Shown piece by piece: positions 29,701-40,148 of a DNA stretch of 64,000 nt (position 1 is the first letter of the stretch; each line of letters begins with the position of its first letter). A model generated the notes under the pieces. That model ran no database searches. It was given only the letters and a program-made list of their open reading frames with translations, and had not been told where the DNA came from. A program made the position numbers and the translations under genes. Location: positions 992,001 through 1,056,000 of the forward strand of contig JAEBUN010000009.1 in the NCBI GenBank assembly GCA_023014365.1. The letters run 5' to 3'. The DNA is from Lepiota brunneoincarnata (lineage: Eukaryota; Basidiomycota; Agaricomycetes; Agaricales; Agaricaceae).

Positions 29701-30310
29701 GGATAGAGGAAAGAGGGAATCGTCGAATCAACGGCATTCGAGAGGGAAGGAAGAAGAGAAGAAGAGATATTCGGAACACAGTCAGTACAGCCACAAGTCA
29801 AAGGACCAGAAGCGAGAGAAAGAGAAGGGCAAAGATAAGGAAGGAGATCGGGACAAGGAAAAGGAAAAGAGACCAGCCGCATCCTCTAGAAAACGTTCGG
29901 GCTCAATCAAATCCATAACCTCATTTTTTACCTCCAACCGCGACAGCCACGGCGGCTCTGCTTCACCCACCCCGGACCGACAACCACAGCCCGGCACCCC
30001 CTCCCCACGCGATTCATGGGCGCTCAAACCAGCTAAATACATCTGCGAAGTCATCCATCCTTGCAAGCCACCCACGACTGGACCCGCATCAGCGCCCTCC
30101 CCTCTAGCTTACTTCTCATTCCCCTTCTTCACGCTCAAGGAAGGTGAGTTATACGAGGTGTTGCAAGAAGCGGGACACCCGAGTTTGCATCCCAGTCTGC
30201 CATTGATTGTGGATGAGGGGGAGGACTGCCTTTTGCTTTGTAGAGCGTGGGATGGCGCCGTCGGATGGGCGCTTGCGAGTTTCTTGGAGCCTGTGAGCAA
30301 TGCCGAGTAG
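26754..30310 (+). CDS. Rho/Cdc42 guanine nucleotide exchange factor, DH-BAR-SH3 (Gef1/Tuba type), frame interrupted once
   Basis: It activates a Rho GTPase, by family analogy Cdc42, at growth sites. Exons 26754-27240, 27300-27565 and 27658-30310 total 3406 nt, one more than a multiple of three. The shift is visible at about 27684: the DH helix reads IPELERPYK, then one extra base, then QYITRHPTALTHLQQL. Domains: Ser/Pro-rich N-terminus with a Lys-Asp repeat; DH domain (about 130-400) ending PVQRLLKYPLLLTAIIDETP; a BAR-like helical region (VVEWARMTSNVVVSLRTW and onward, about 450-650); a long Arg/Asp/Glu/Lys-rich disordered stretch (about 680-1030); and a C-terminal SH3-like domain (FTLKEGELYEVL, GWALASFLEP). 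A second ATG at 26877 in a good context could be the real start. There is no PH domain, as expected when BAR replaces it. Confidence 0.85.
26916..26958 (+). repeat. Hexanucleotide microsatellite (AAGGAC)n coding Lys-Asp repeats
   Basis: About seven tandem AAGGAC/AAAGAC units encoding alternating Lys-Asp in the N-terminus of the exchange factor. This is a likely length-variable site. Confidence 0.8.
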
Positions 30311-31031
30311 CCGATGGGCAGGAGTAGAGAAGCGATATCGATCTCCTGGCTTAGCCCCCGAGTTCTTTGTTACTGTGGGTCCCATTAGGGTCCCAGCGCC
30401 TCGTTGGTAACGTCATACCCCTTATTTGAATTGCACCAGACACCCCGCTTTCGCTTTTTATTGCTTTTCTCCTTTGGCAGAGAGCTTCATTATCTGCTTA
30501 TACCTGCTTGGCTTCGTTTCTTGGTCAACGTTGTACTACCATGGACACCCGCCCCTCATATTTCATCCCGCCCCATATCTCATCTCGCTATACCATTCTC
30601 CAAACTCATTCAGCATAACTGATCTCTCTTACCTATCACATCCGCCACCACATAGCCCCGCCTTCCCCCCTCGTTGACGGGAAAGTGTTCTTCCTATTGT
30701 AGTGTATTCCTTTCTTGCGCTGTATGTACACCAGGTGCTTCAGCTCTTCTGAGTCTTATCGCACTGTACAATATTCGCATCACCTATCTACGATGTAATA
30801 CAAATATGACTTGACGTAAACAACTCGTGGAGACGGCAGTATTCAGCAGACATTCGGACATGTCAACATAGAACTCGTAACAAGCTGAAGCTGAAGATTG
30901 GTATCAAACTTAATATCACACGTTACAAAACATTTTGACAAGGAGTTCCTAACCAAAAAACACGGGACCCAAGTCACCAAACACACAACAGAGGAATTCA
31001 CCTTGGCGTAAGCCAATGTTTCAGGGCCCGT
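30311..31031. other. Convergent 3' spacer without a gene
   Basis: About 720 bases between the stop codons of the exchange factor (plus) and the BBE-like enzyme (minus). Pyrimidine-rich stretches occur near 30440-30680. The short open frames here show no features. Confidence 0.45.
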
Positions 31032-33783
31032 TTAGTCGAAGTGTTGTGGTGTAGGCGGCTCATGTGTACGCGGGTTGACCTCCTCACCCGCCTCGTTGAG
31101 CGGCCAAAACGTGTGTCGGAATAAATTGCGGGGATCATACTCTTGTTTGATCTTGTACAGCCTGTCCCAGTTATCTCCGAAACAAGCTTTCACACGAGAG
31201 GGTGGTTCATGGCGTCCCAGGAACTGCGCATAAATCCCAATTAGTGACGGAAGGCATGAGAGGCAAATAAATGGCCAGCATTGAAGTAGAGCGGAGGGAC
31301 CGGAGAAATACCTCATCCCCAGGCACCGCTCCTACGACAAAGCATAACGGACAGAGGGTGGTACGTAAAAGAAAAGGGTAAATGACGTACACTTGGGTAA
31401 GGTCCTCCAACATGTACTGGTTGTAATGTGTCGCTTATCCACTATGGTTTTGAGCCATGAGCTAACCCCAAGTTTCGAGGGAAAGAAACGAACCTCCTCG
31501 GCAGCCTCAACACACCTGTCGTCATCCATCTCCATCTCCCATTGATGCAGCGCGGCGATCGTGAATGTTGCTTCCCGTTGTGATTTTGGTATACAAGTAT
31601 TCTCATATTCCGGTATCGCACCGCCTGCGAGCTCGAACTAACCAAGCTATGAATATATCACAGAAGAAGAGCTTATTAAATAAGTTCAACGGGGAACATG
31701 TAAAAACGCACTACACCCAACGGGGGTATCGGCAAATTGCATCACAGTATCGTTGATAATATCATCCGGGAGAGAGGATATCAACGCCGAGCGTATGAAC
31801 CACTGCCTACCAGCTGTAGAACACACCTAAGCTTCAGGATAACATCGGTTTTCATATGGCACAACCACGAACCTTTGCCTCGCAATACCTGCGCGACACT
31901 ATCCTGCTGGTGCAAGAAACTCTTCTCATCCACCTCATTCAAAAGACACTTCTCCCCATCCCACGAGGATATCGCCGCAAGGTACTCCTGTCCTTTCTCT
32001 TTCGGCCCGATGTAACACATCTGGACAACCACTAGGGAATCCTTCCCTGCCGGGCCGGCTGTCAAGAGAACATTGGCATACAGCTCGCGGGGGGCACCCT
32101 TGACACAATCACGGAAGTGCTTAATGAGGGACGGAGCGGTAGCTTTATTAAACCGACTATCGCCGCTGTGAGTAGTTTTATAAAGCCTAGAAGAAACATG
32201 ACGTACTAGATGAGATTACCCGCAAATACAATGGGCACAGGATATGCCTTTGCTTTGTATCGAGTGGCAATTCCGAACGCAGGACCTGCGCCACGAAGTG
32301 CCCACCAGAGATCTATAAACCATCAAGTTGGTCTGAGACACCATCAAAATATATTGGACATGCCAGGATGCTCAATTTCGTTGACAACGACGATGCGCCC
32401 GTCAGCGAGAACAATTTCGACCTCGACCAAGTTATCCACACTAAGCCCATGTAACCTCCCGAGGAACCCGAAGCCACCGAGAAGCATGATGGAAGATCCC
32501 ACAGGATGTGCCGCACTTGTGATGGATAGGTATCTTAACACACATGGCGGGAGGTATGGTAGAACTCACAAAGGTACATGATAAGGGATACCAATCCCAT
32601 CTTCTCCTGTCGGGTACTTGGCTTCGATGGGATTCTTTGCCGTATATGTGTCTATTTCTTTTTGGCGCATTCCAGATCCGAAAGTTACAAAGACGTGAGG
32701 ATAGGGAGGCTCCAGTTGGGAGAACATATTCATCTGAGAAAATGTATCAGAGTCCGTCAAAAGAGGATTCGGATTTAGGGTCCCCCAGAGATTGAGCCTG
32801 GCATGGGGGTTGCGGAAGGACTGAACAGTACTTGGAGGTGGGACAGGTGGGAAGTTAGTCGGGGCGTCCAAGTAGCCAAAGGGGTCTGCCCCAATTCGAG
32901 ACGACGTGGAAGCAAGACTAAACTTGGCTGGGGGTGGAACAGGAACCTCAGGACCGGTGGGAAAATTGGTGGGTCCCGGCGAAGGAGAAGCAGAAGTTGC
33001 TATAGTGGAGGGTGTAGACCTAGCATCCGACGAGCTCGAGTTACCAGATTCCATTAGAATCAATGAAGTCTGTGGTATCTTGCCTCCGGGGGATGTTGGA
33101 GGGGGGTCTATGCGCCTCTTGACGCTTGGGTGGTGGACCACCCTGTGGGATGGAAGAAAGCTCAGGTCCATGCAAGAATTGGGCCACCGCCTTCGAGGCG
33201 TTATCGTAGTGCCTGAGCCCAGCATCTTCGTCTCGACGGCGTTTTCCCGTACTGCTGGTGGAGTTATCAACAGCCTTCTTCCCTTTACTGTTGGCAGCAG
33301 CGACGTCCTTAAGGCTCGTGAACGACCCATCCTCTCTTGGTGTCTCAACATCAACTTCGACGAGTTTGCTGAGGTCGAGGATAATATCCCCCCCAATAGC
33401 CCAACCAGCGGTCCCATAACCACCGGCCTTGACAGGACAACGAGAGTGCATATTTGTTGCAGAACCGAACGACCCTTGGAACTACGTGAGCTGGTAGCTA
33501 AGAACACAAGGGAGTTACAATATTTACGTACCTGCTAACGTCCTCTGCATCGACAGGACAGATGACGGCCTTGGCTGTGGTAATGACGTTACCGTTGAAG
33601 ATCGTGGAGTAATCGAGGAAACTGTGGGGAGCGTGGTGAGTGGTGGCAACATCAAAAGAGGGCTGAGAAAGACCTAGGATCGCCTCTAAGGTAGAGTGGG
33701 CCTCTGCAAGCGGCACCAAGCTCCTGGTAGAGGTCGTTTGGGAGCGGGGCGACGACGATATCGAGTGGGAGAGCGAAAACCAT
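31032..33783 (-). CDS. FAD-linked oxidoreductase, berberine-bridge-enzyme-like, with a large insertion and three frame interruptions
   Basis: BBE-like flavoenzymes oxidise sugars, alkaloids or other secondary metabolites. The N-terminus LPLDIVVAPLPNDLYQEL leads to the FAD-binding part (VITTAKAVICPVDAEDV, KAGGYGTAGWAIGGDI, AAHPVGSSIMLLGGFGFLG, VDNLVEVEIVLADGR, DLWWALRGAGPAFGIAT). The C-terminus shows the BBE signature NWDRLYKIKQEYDPRNLFRH. The His of the usual covalent-FAD motif is not in KAGGYG. Between the two FAD-domain halves sits an insertion of about 230 residues rich in Ser/Pro/Arg, with the basic clusters GKRRRDED and KRRID. Single-base shifts appear near 33435, 33120 and 31428. One intron (32313-32363) has a GC donor. 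Roughly 700-750 residues if the shifts are allowed for. Whether a functional enzyme is made is unclear. Confidence 0.75.
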
Positions 33784-36060
33784 TGGTTTGTGGAGGACAC
33801 GGGAGGCAGTAGTTAAGTAGGCGTGTATGTAACTCCCTTCGATCGGATTCCTAATTCGGCCCCACAACTTTGGCCCTCCCTCGTTCGCTCTTTCGGTGTC
33901 CCCACATGATTACTGCCAGCCTGAGATTTCGAAAGTAGACAAGCGAATAGCACATTCGTCCTCACCCAGACGTCGCAGTCCTTGATGCACGGAAATTACA
34001 TCCACAGAACGCCCCCCGATCACATTCCGTCACGGAAGCTCGAGAGTTTCACCGTTTGACCTTCGCAACATTTACATCCATGCACCTGCTTCTCACCTCT
34101 TAAATCCCATCTCGCCGCTGTTTGGCTCCTTCTCGCGTAGCCCAGGACTTCCCAGAGCTGTGTTTTGTCGGCCTGAGGCATAATCTCCTGGGGCACACCT
34201 GCCGTAAATGATCGATCGACCCCGTTCGTCAAAAAAACTTTAGTCAACGAGAAGGAGATTGTCAAGTTCTGCCACCTGTTCATCAGTTCAAGGGCTTTAC
34301 ATTCCACTCCCCTGAACCAGCAACAAGGTCCCCACTTGATGGCGACGTCTAGCCAGAAAAAATTGCTCTGGCGTTCGGGCAATCGTGTCTGAACCGTTTC
34401 AACACCGCCTCCGAGGCCAAAAAACTTGCCCTCGGTTCTAAGCTTCTACCGTGGCCATGCATCACACTGCTGAGAAATTCTAGTTGATCAGGAATTTACT
34501 CACTTCCAGGATGGATGCATACAATGAGCTCTCCTGTGAACTCACTCACGAACCAGATACCTGAGCAATGGTTCATTTTGATAGCGGGGCCAAAGCGGCA
34601 GCCACTGTACGGAATATGCGTCAGGACTAGCCGTTAAAGCCTACAGCCGTCCACTAATCCATGAACTCCTCGAGGCTTACTTCCACTGTCAATGCACAGT
34701 CAGAATTCCCCCACGTATGAATGAACCTGCCTGTAAGGAGTAACGGTCTAATTTTAGTCGCAATTCAGACGTCGAGGATACCCCCCGTAGATACATGCCG
34801 GGGAAGGGCCAGGTTGCAAAAAGGAGATCAGTTCAATCAGCCGCAGCAGATTGAAATTTTAGAAATGCCTTGTGTGTGTCTTGCTTGGGAAGAGCCATGG
34901 GTCTGGTCGAATTGTAGAACTCTAGAGATTATGGTAAGTCTCCGTGGAACGGCATCCGACCATGTGCCGTCCATACGGGATACGAGGGAAGTAAATCAAA
35001 ATTAGGGAAAGGCCCTTTACCCAGTTCCCGTATATTTCGCGGGACATGACCCAGTCAAGGGCAGAACACCAGTAGGGTCACGCGGGAGAGACCATTTGCT
35101 TCCCGAGTCAAACATCACTGCCGTATCCCATTAAATTATGAATGATATACGGTTCAGGAGGCCCCCGAGTTCGAGCAAACCGAATACTGAGGTCCAGTTG
35201 CCCAGACCCAGGATAAAATACCAGTGCGAAGCTCCCCGAGGTGCTCGAGTCCCTGCGAGCCCTCGGAAGCAATAACACGATGGAGCTACGGGTGGGGTGA
35301 GCCTATACTGTGGTATATGCAGAAGTAAAGTACCTTTGGACTTGGGTTGCCGCCCACATCCTGAGTCCGGCTCCACAATTTAATTGCCTGCCGGCATTTT
35401 CCTGTTTGCAAATCCCCGAGAAATAAATAGATCTTTCACAGATCCCGATATTCCCAGGGCCAGCGAGAGCCCGGAGACAGATAGGGGTTGCACCACCAGG
35501 GCAGTTGCATTCTGCATATTTCGGTCCGCTGCTATTTAAAAGTGAACTCAGCATGAGTGCCCAAGTCCCGGATGCGTCAAGAGATCCCAGCCCTGCTGTG
35601 GCCATAGGCCTGGCCTCACTACATTTGATTCCAGGGTGATAGGTATGGGGACGAACAAAGAGTGCACTAGTGGACCCCTACCCCACGCGGGGCAACACAC
35701 ATCTCCGCGCCGATCTTGAGTAAATATATAGCGCACTAGTCTTCGTCGGCAAAGATCAAAGTGCGTGATCCATGGAGAGGGATAGAACATTATTTTCTGA
35801 CGCCCATGATTAAGCCTTCGAACGGAACAGTCACGGCACCCGGATATATACCACACTCAACTGTAATACAGTGAATAGGCCGCCTGCTAGGACAAGCGTT
35901 TTTTCCGGTAACGTATCGACCAGAAGGCTGCGTGTAGATCAGTATCCTGGCAGTTGGAGTAATTGCGAGCTAAGAAAGTGATTGACCACAATTTAAGCTG
36001 TGTATCTCCAAACCTTTTGACTTGTGCTAGATTTGGTGTACTCGGCTGATTGATACAACA
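33784..36060. other. 2.3 kb stretch with no supportable gene
   Basis: Upstream flank of the BBE-like gene and downstream flank of the ankyrin gene. Open frames of 94-120 codons exist on both strands, for example 34020-34382 minus, but none has a domain, splice support or family resemblance. No tRNA or tandem repeat was recognised. Confidence 0.5.
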
Positions 36061-36741
36061 CTATGAACTGGGTACTTTGTTCGATGGCTGACACTCAGCG
36101 ATCGTCATCTTGGCAACCTGACCATCGGCGTCCTCGATCTCAACTTGAATATCTCTCTCCGACAAATCCCCCCCGGCCTCCTCCTCCGCACTGCCCCCAG
36201 CACTTTCAGCTTGTTCTGGATCCAGCTTCATCATTTCCACAAGCCACTTTGCACCCTCCTCCCATCCAACCATTTCGGCCTCAGTTAACGGCGATCTCCC
36301 AGTCGCGTTCTTGATATCGATAAGATCAACACCAGGTCCACACGGGAGCTGGATGAGCTTTTGCATAATGATAAGGTGGGAGTTTAATGCTGCCCAGTGC
36401 AGTGGTGTAGATCCAGAGGTATTTCGCGTCGAAAGGAGAGATGGGGGAACGATAGAGAGGAGATAGTCGAGAACGTCTAAAGAATATCTTGCAAAAGTCA
36501 GGATGCGCCGGACCACAAGCTATCATTTTTTTTGCAGGCAGGTTTCTGGCTTCACTGCCTTTCGCTCACCTCCGTGTCCGTTTCCAGCTGCCATATGTAG
36601 TACAGTATTCCCGTGATCATCACGGGCCTTGGCTAGCGCATCCTGCCCGAAGTGTTTGACAAACTGTTGGATATCCTCGAGATCGCCGTATCTGCAGGAG
36701 AGTAGTAGCTCGCAGTTGTCGGTTTCAGTGGGCTGGGCCAT
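36061..36741 (-). CDS. Small ankyrin-repeat protein (Yar1-like)
   Basis: Two exons (36741-36570, 36476-36061) total 588 nt, 195 residues. The intron of about 93 bases is longer than its neighbours. Ankyrin repeats are seen as LLLSCRYGDLEDIQQFV, GNTVLHMAAGNGHGDVLDYLL and GSTPLHWAALNSHLIIMQKL, then GRSPLTEAEMVGWEEGAKWL. The C-terminus is acidic (EEEAGGDLSERDIQ). Size and layout resemble yeast Yar1, a ribosomal protein S3 chaperone, but ankyrin repeats alone do not prove that role. Divergent from the seven-transmembrane gene. Confidence 0.8.
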
Positions 36742-37205
36742 GTGGAATCAAAAACTGAGGTGATTTCACACACAAGATTCCATTTGGTCGCACACACGCT
36801 AACATTGAATCACGTGACAGCCCCGCGACACCCCTACTTCCCAGCAAAGAGTTGCACAAACTCATCATCCATTTATCATCGCTTCCCCCACAGCGACATT
36901 GGACTGCTTTTGCTCTGCGTCGAATCGCATGGAGACCGCTGAGGACAGATGGATGGTTCCGGGTTGTCATTCAACGCCATCAATCGAGATCAAACGATGT
37001 ACCATGTGGTCGCTTGAGAACAAATAAAATTGGAATTGAGTGTTTCCTAGTCCCGCCCAGTTCCAGCGATCACAATCACATCAAGTCTAAAGCGGCCACT
37101 CCCAGCGGGCTTGTTTCCAAAAGGGTTTCTTCTACCTCCCATTTCTCGAGCAAACTCCCTTTCCCCACCCCACCCCCTTCTCCTCCTCCACCCACCCCGC
37201 CCACC
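36742..37205. promoter_or_regulatory. Divergent promoter region (ankyrin gene / seven-transmembrane gene)
   Basis: About 460 bases between the two start codons. A C/T-rich tract at 37130-37200 precedes the plus-strand ATG, which lies in the context cccaccATGtcg; such CT tracts near starts are common in fungi. Confidence 0.4.
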
Positions 37206-39359
37206 ATGTCGCACATTTCTCCCGCCATGTACATAGTCTGGTCCATCGTTTCCTGCCTGGTGCGTTCCAGTGCGAGGTTGGCTTCCTCCTAGCTTGATGA
37301 TGGTCTGATGGGCTAAATATTGCAGCTCGGGGGCTTCTTGCTCTTCCATCTCTGGTCTTTTGACCGCTTCAAATGCTTGAAGTACGATCCAGTTGTCGCT
37401 GTGGTTGTACATTGACAGTTTATACTCGACAGATGGAATAGCGGTCCCTACTCTGGAGCGTTCAAACGTATCATGACAGTGAGTGGGCTTGCGACGCACC
37501 ATACATTTGACCTCCAACCTTCGACTCTAGTATTCCTATCTATTAAGTATACCGCTAATAGCAATATACTCAATCGGAAACGCTGTCATAAAGTATCGCG
37601 AGGGGTTTATCCAGCTACCTGAATTTGGAAGTGCGTGTTTTCTGGCTTCCTGGCGTTACGAGAGGTGGCTAAAACGTCGAACAGTCATTCCCAAGCCTTG
37701 GCAGTTCTGGAGCACGGCTGAAAAAAGTGTCATTTTCCCTCTCAACCTTTGTTTTTCCGTCGCTTGGGGTCTAGAAATGTGAGTAGCCGAAAAAATTATT
37801 GTACTCGTAATGAACCGACGTCACAATGCAGGGTAACACATTTGGAAGGTAAGCCCGGGTCTCGCTCTAAACAATAGCCGATGGCCGACTGAAATCCACG
37901 CCATCCAATTTCCTCGGCAATATGAAATCTAGAGCTGTGCTTCTGGCTGTATCTCGTCAACTCGAGCTCGTCGTACCAGGATTGGTTCAAGAGTTTGTAT
38001 TTCAAAGCATGGGTTGTAGGGTCGACCGTGGCGGTCATTTATATGCCGTTGGTGACTATCTTTACTCGCTCGGATCCACTTAAAGTGAGTGTCCGTGTAG
38101 TGGACCGATTGCGAGCAGAAGCTGATGAGGTAATTCGGGATGCAGAGCGAGACGTATACGTTTTTGGCTGGGAGTATCGGGAGCTTGTCTTTGACTCTTT
38201 GGTTCTTGCCTATCTTGTGAGTGGTTTCAAAAAGTCATGGCCCAACAATTTATAGGGTATATTTAGGTACATGTTCCCGAGTTTCTTGAAGAATCTGGTG
38301 CGTGCCCTGCTTCTTCCATTCCTTCTTGGTCATTGAGATTATTTTAGAGATCAGAAGGCGTTGATATGGGTACCATTGTCCGGCTCACGAAGTTTGAGGA
38401 GCTCAACGTAAGTGCATCATTAGTCTTTAGTGGGAGCTGGTGGGGCTGATATGGTACCAACGCAGAGGATCCGTGTGCTCTTCCGTTTCTTCTTTTGCGT
38501 CCCGCTCCTTATTCTCGGGGTTGATGGCATTCGCCCCCACCATCATCTGAATGAGAACATGCTCTGGACTGGTACTACTTTCAGTTGTCATATGATACAA
38601 ATCTATCTGAGCTTATAATGGGTGAAAACCATTACAGATCTCCTACCCATGCTTTCAGCTTTCGGAGTCGCAGTCTCCTCCGGTATCACTCTCGTCGTAC
38701 GTCCCATCATTTGATCTCATCCTTCAAGGCACGTTCATAAACGAAAGTAGATCTTCTTTCCCCGTTCGATTGAAGGTGAAATTGCTGCTCGAGACGCCAC
38801 GAAAGAGCGCAAGCGCTCCCGTACTGGCCGTTCAATGGGGCGTTCAACCAGCTTCATAGGTTCACGAGGTCCAAGTCGGGTAAACACCAACATGTCCGGC
38901 GTTCCATCCCTTACTCCCCAGTCTGCCGCATGTCATAACGCGTATCTCCTCACATCTTCCCCGATCAAGACAAACTTCCGACATAGCAGTTATGACGCCC
39001 TTGGATCAGAATTTGACTCGCAAGCGGACCACGAGCTCGCCTCCCCCAGGACCTCAGATAAACCATGGGATGATGAAGAAAGAGATGTACCTGCTGCGCT
39101 GCCACGGACTTTGCGACCCAATAGGAGACGCGGAGGAGAAGTTGAGTTTGGTGGATTTGGGTCGCTTACTGAGAGCAACTTGTCAATTCACAATATGAGG
39201 ATGTCAACAGTGAATCCATTGGTTCATAATTTTACTTCGCCGATTGGTGAGCCTGTTTTATATGTGATTCTGGGGGAAGTCGTCTGACACGTTCTGAAAG
39301 ACCTCGGGTATGCCACGTCAGGACCGAACAACGAGCCAAGATACACTTTCCGGAAGTAA
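37206..39359 (+). CDS. Seven-transmembrane protein with Ser/Arg-rich cytoplasmic tail, receptor-like, unknown ligand
   Basis: Family not recognised. About a dozen small exons join in phase to roughly 500 residues. Seven hydrophobic segments are visible in order: MYIVWSIVSCLLGGFLLFHL; YSYLLSIPLIAIYSIGNAVI; FPLNLCFSVAWGLEMV; AWVVGSTVAVIYMPLVTIF; TFLAGSIGSLSLTLWFLP; VLFRFFFCVPLLILGVDGI; LLPMLSAFGVAVSSGITLVI. They are followed by a 180-residue hydrophilic tail with KERKRSRTGRSMGRS and many Ser/Thr. A GPCR-like topology is plausible. I see no STE3 or cAMP-receptor signature, so the class stays open. It ends with TAA at 39357-39359. Confidence 0.75.
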
Positions 39360-40148
39360 TGAACCTAGGGCCTGCTTGGACTGGACGTTGCCAGGCACTC
39401 TTGTGCATGATTTTTTTTGTCATCAAACCCAATACCCTCATTATTTTTATTCCTGCATAACACACCCCATCTCTTTTGACAACAGTGTATTCTTTTACAA
39501 TATCGGAATCTACAAACCTCAAATCCACTCCTCCACCTGATACGAAAATGGGTAGATGAACCCGCGGCTCTGACTGCATCACTATCACACGTGATCTATC
39601 ACGAGCGATGTAAACGTTTCAAAACTCACACCCATGTGAACTTCCACAGGGTGACATAGCGCATGGGGCTTCGGGCTACATGGGGCTGCACATGGCTTCC
39701 AGAATCACAAGCTTGGTCTTATACCATCAGCAGCGGTGTGTTACACATGGCCTAACCGGATGTTCAGTGCCACAACTCATAGCGACAAGAGTAGGCCGAT
39801 CGCTGCGAAACTGAGGAGACAGTGGAGCCTCCACATTACCGACTACTGGGCGAGGCAGGCTTACAAGCGGAGAAACTTTGGCTCGATGCTAGTAACATTC
39901 CCGTCTACTTGAATTATCATGGCGCCTCCATCACCGATTAATGCCACCGTACACCGGGCCGCTCTTGTACCCTATGCGCCAGTTGACCGGACCACCTGGC
40001 CTCTTTGCTAATAAAATGGCTTCTCTGGCTTACTTGCGTGTATATTGCGGAAAATCTCATGCAACTCTATAAAGATGTCGGTTTTCTAACGCTAACCCAA
40101 GGGAGATACTTGTGTGTCTTGAAGTCCTGCGACAGGTCCGACAGCATC
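39360..40148. other. Spacer without a gene upstream of the GH30 gene
   Basis: About 790 bases. Contains the 3' flank of the seven-transmembrane gene and the promoter side of the GH30 gene. No tRNA, repeat or convincing small gene was seen. Confidence 0.4.

Noticed and set aside
29202..29882. 226-codon minus-strand frame within the exchange factor
   Set aside because: Mirror of the low-complexity charged region; the plus strand carries the DH-BAR-SH3 domains.
37206..39359. STE3-type pheromone receptor and a mating-type locus
   Set aside because: Seven transmembrane segments are present, but no STE3 motifs and no pheromone precursor (CaaX peptide) or homeodomain gene nearby.
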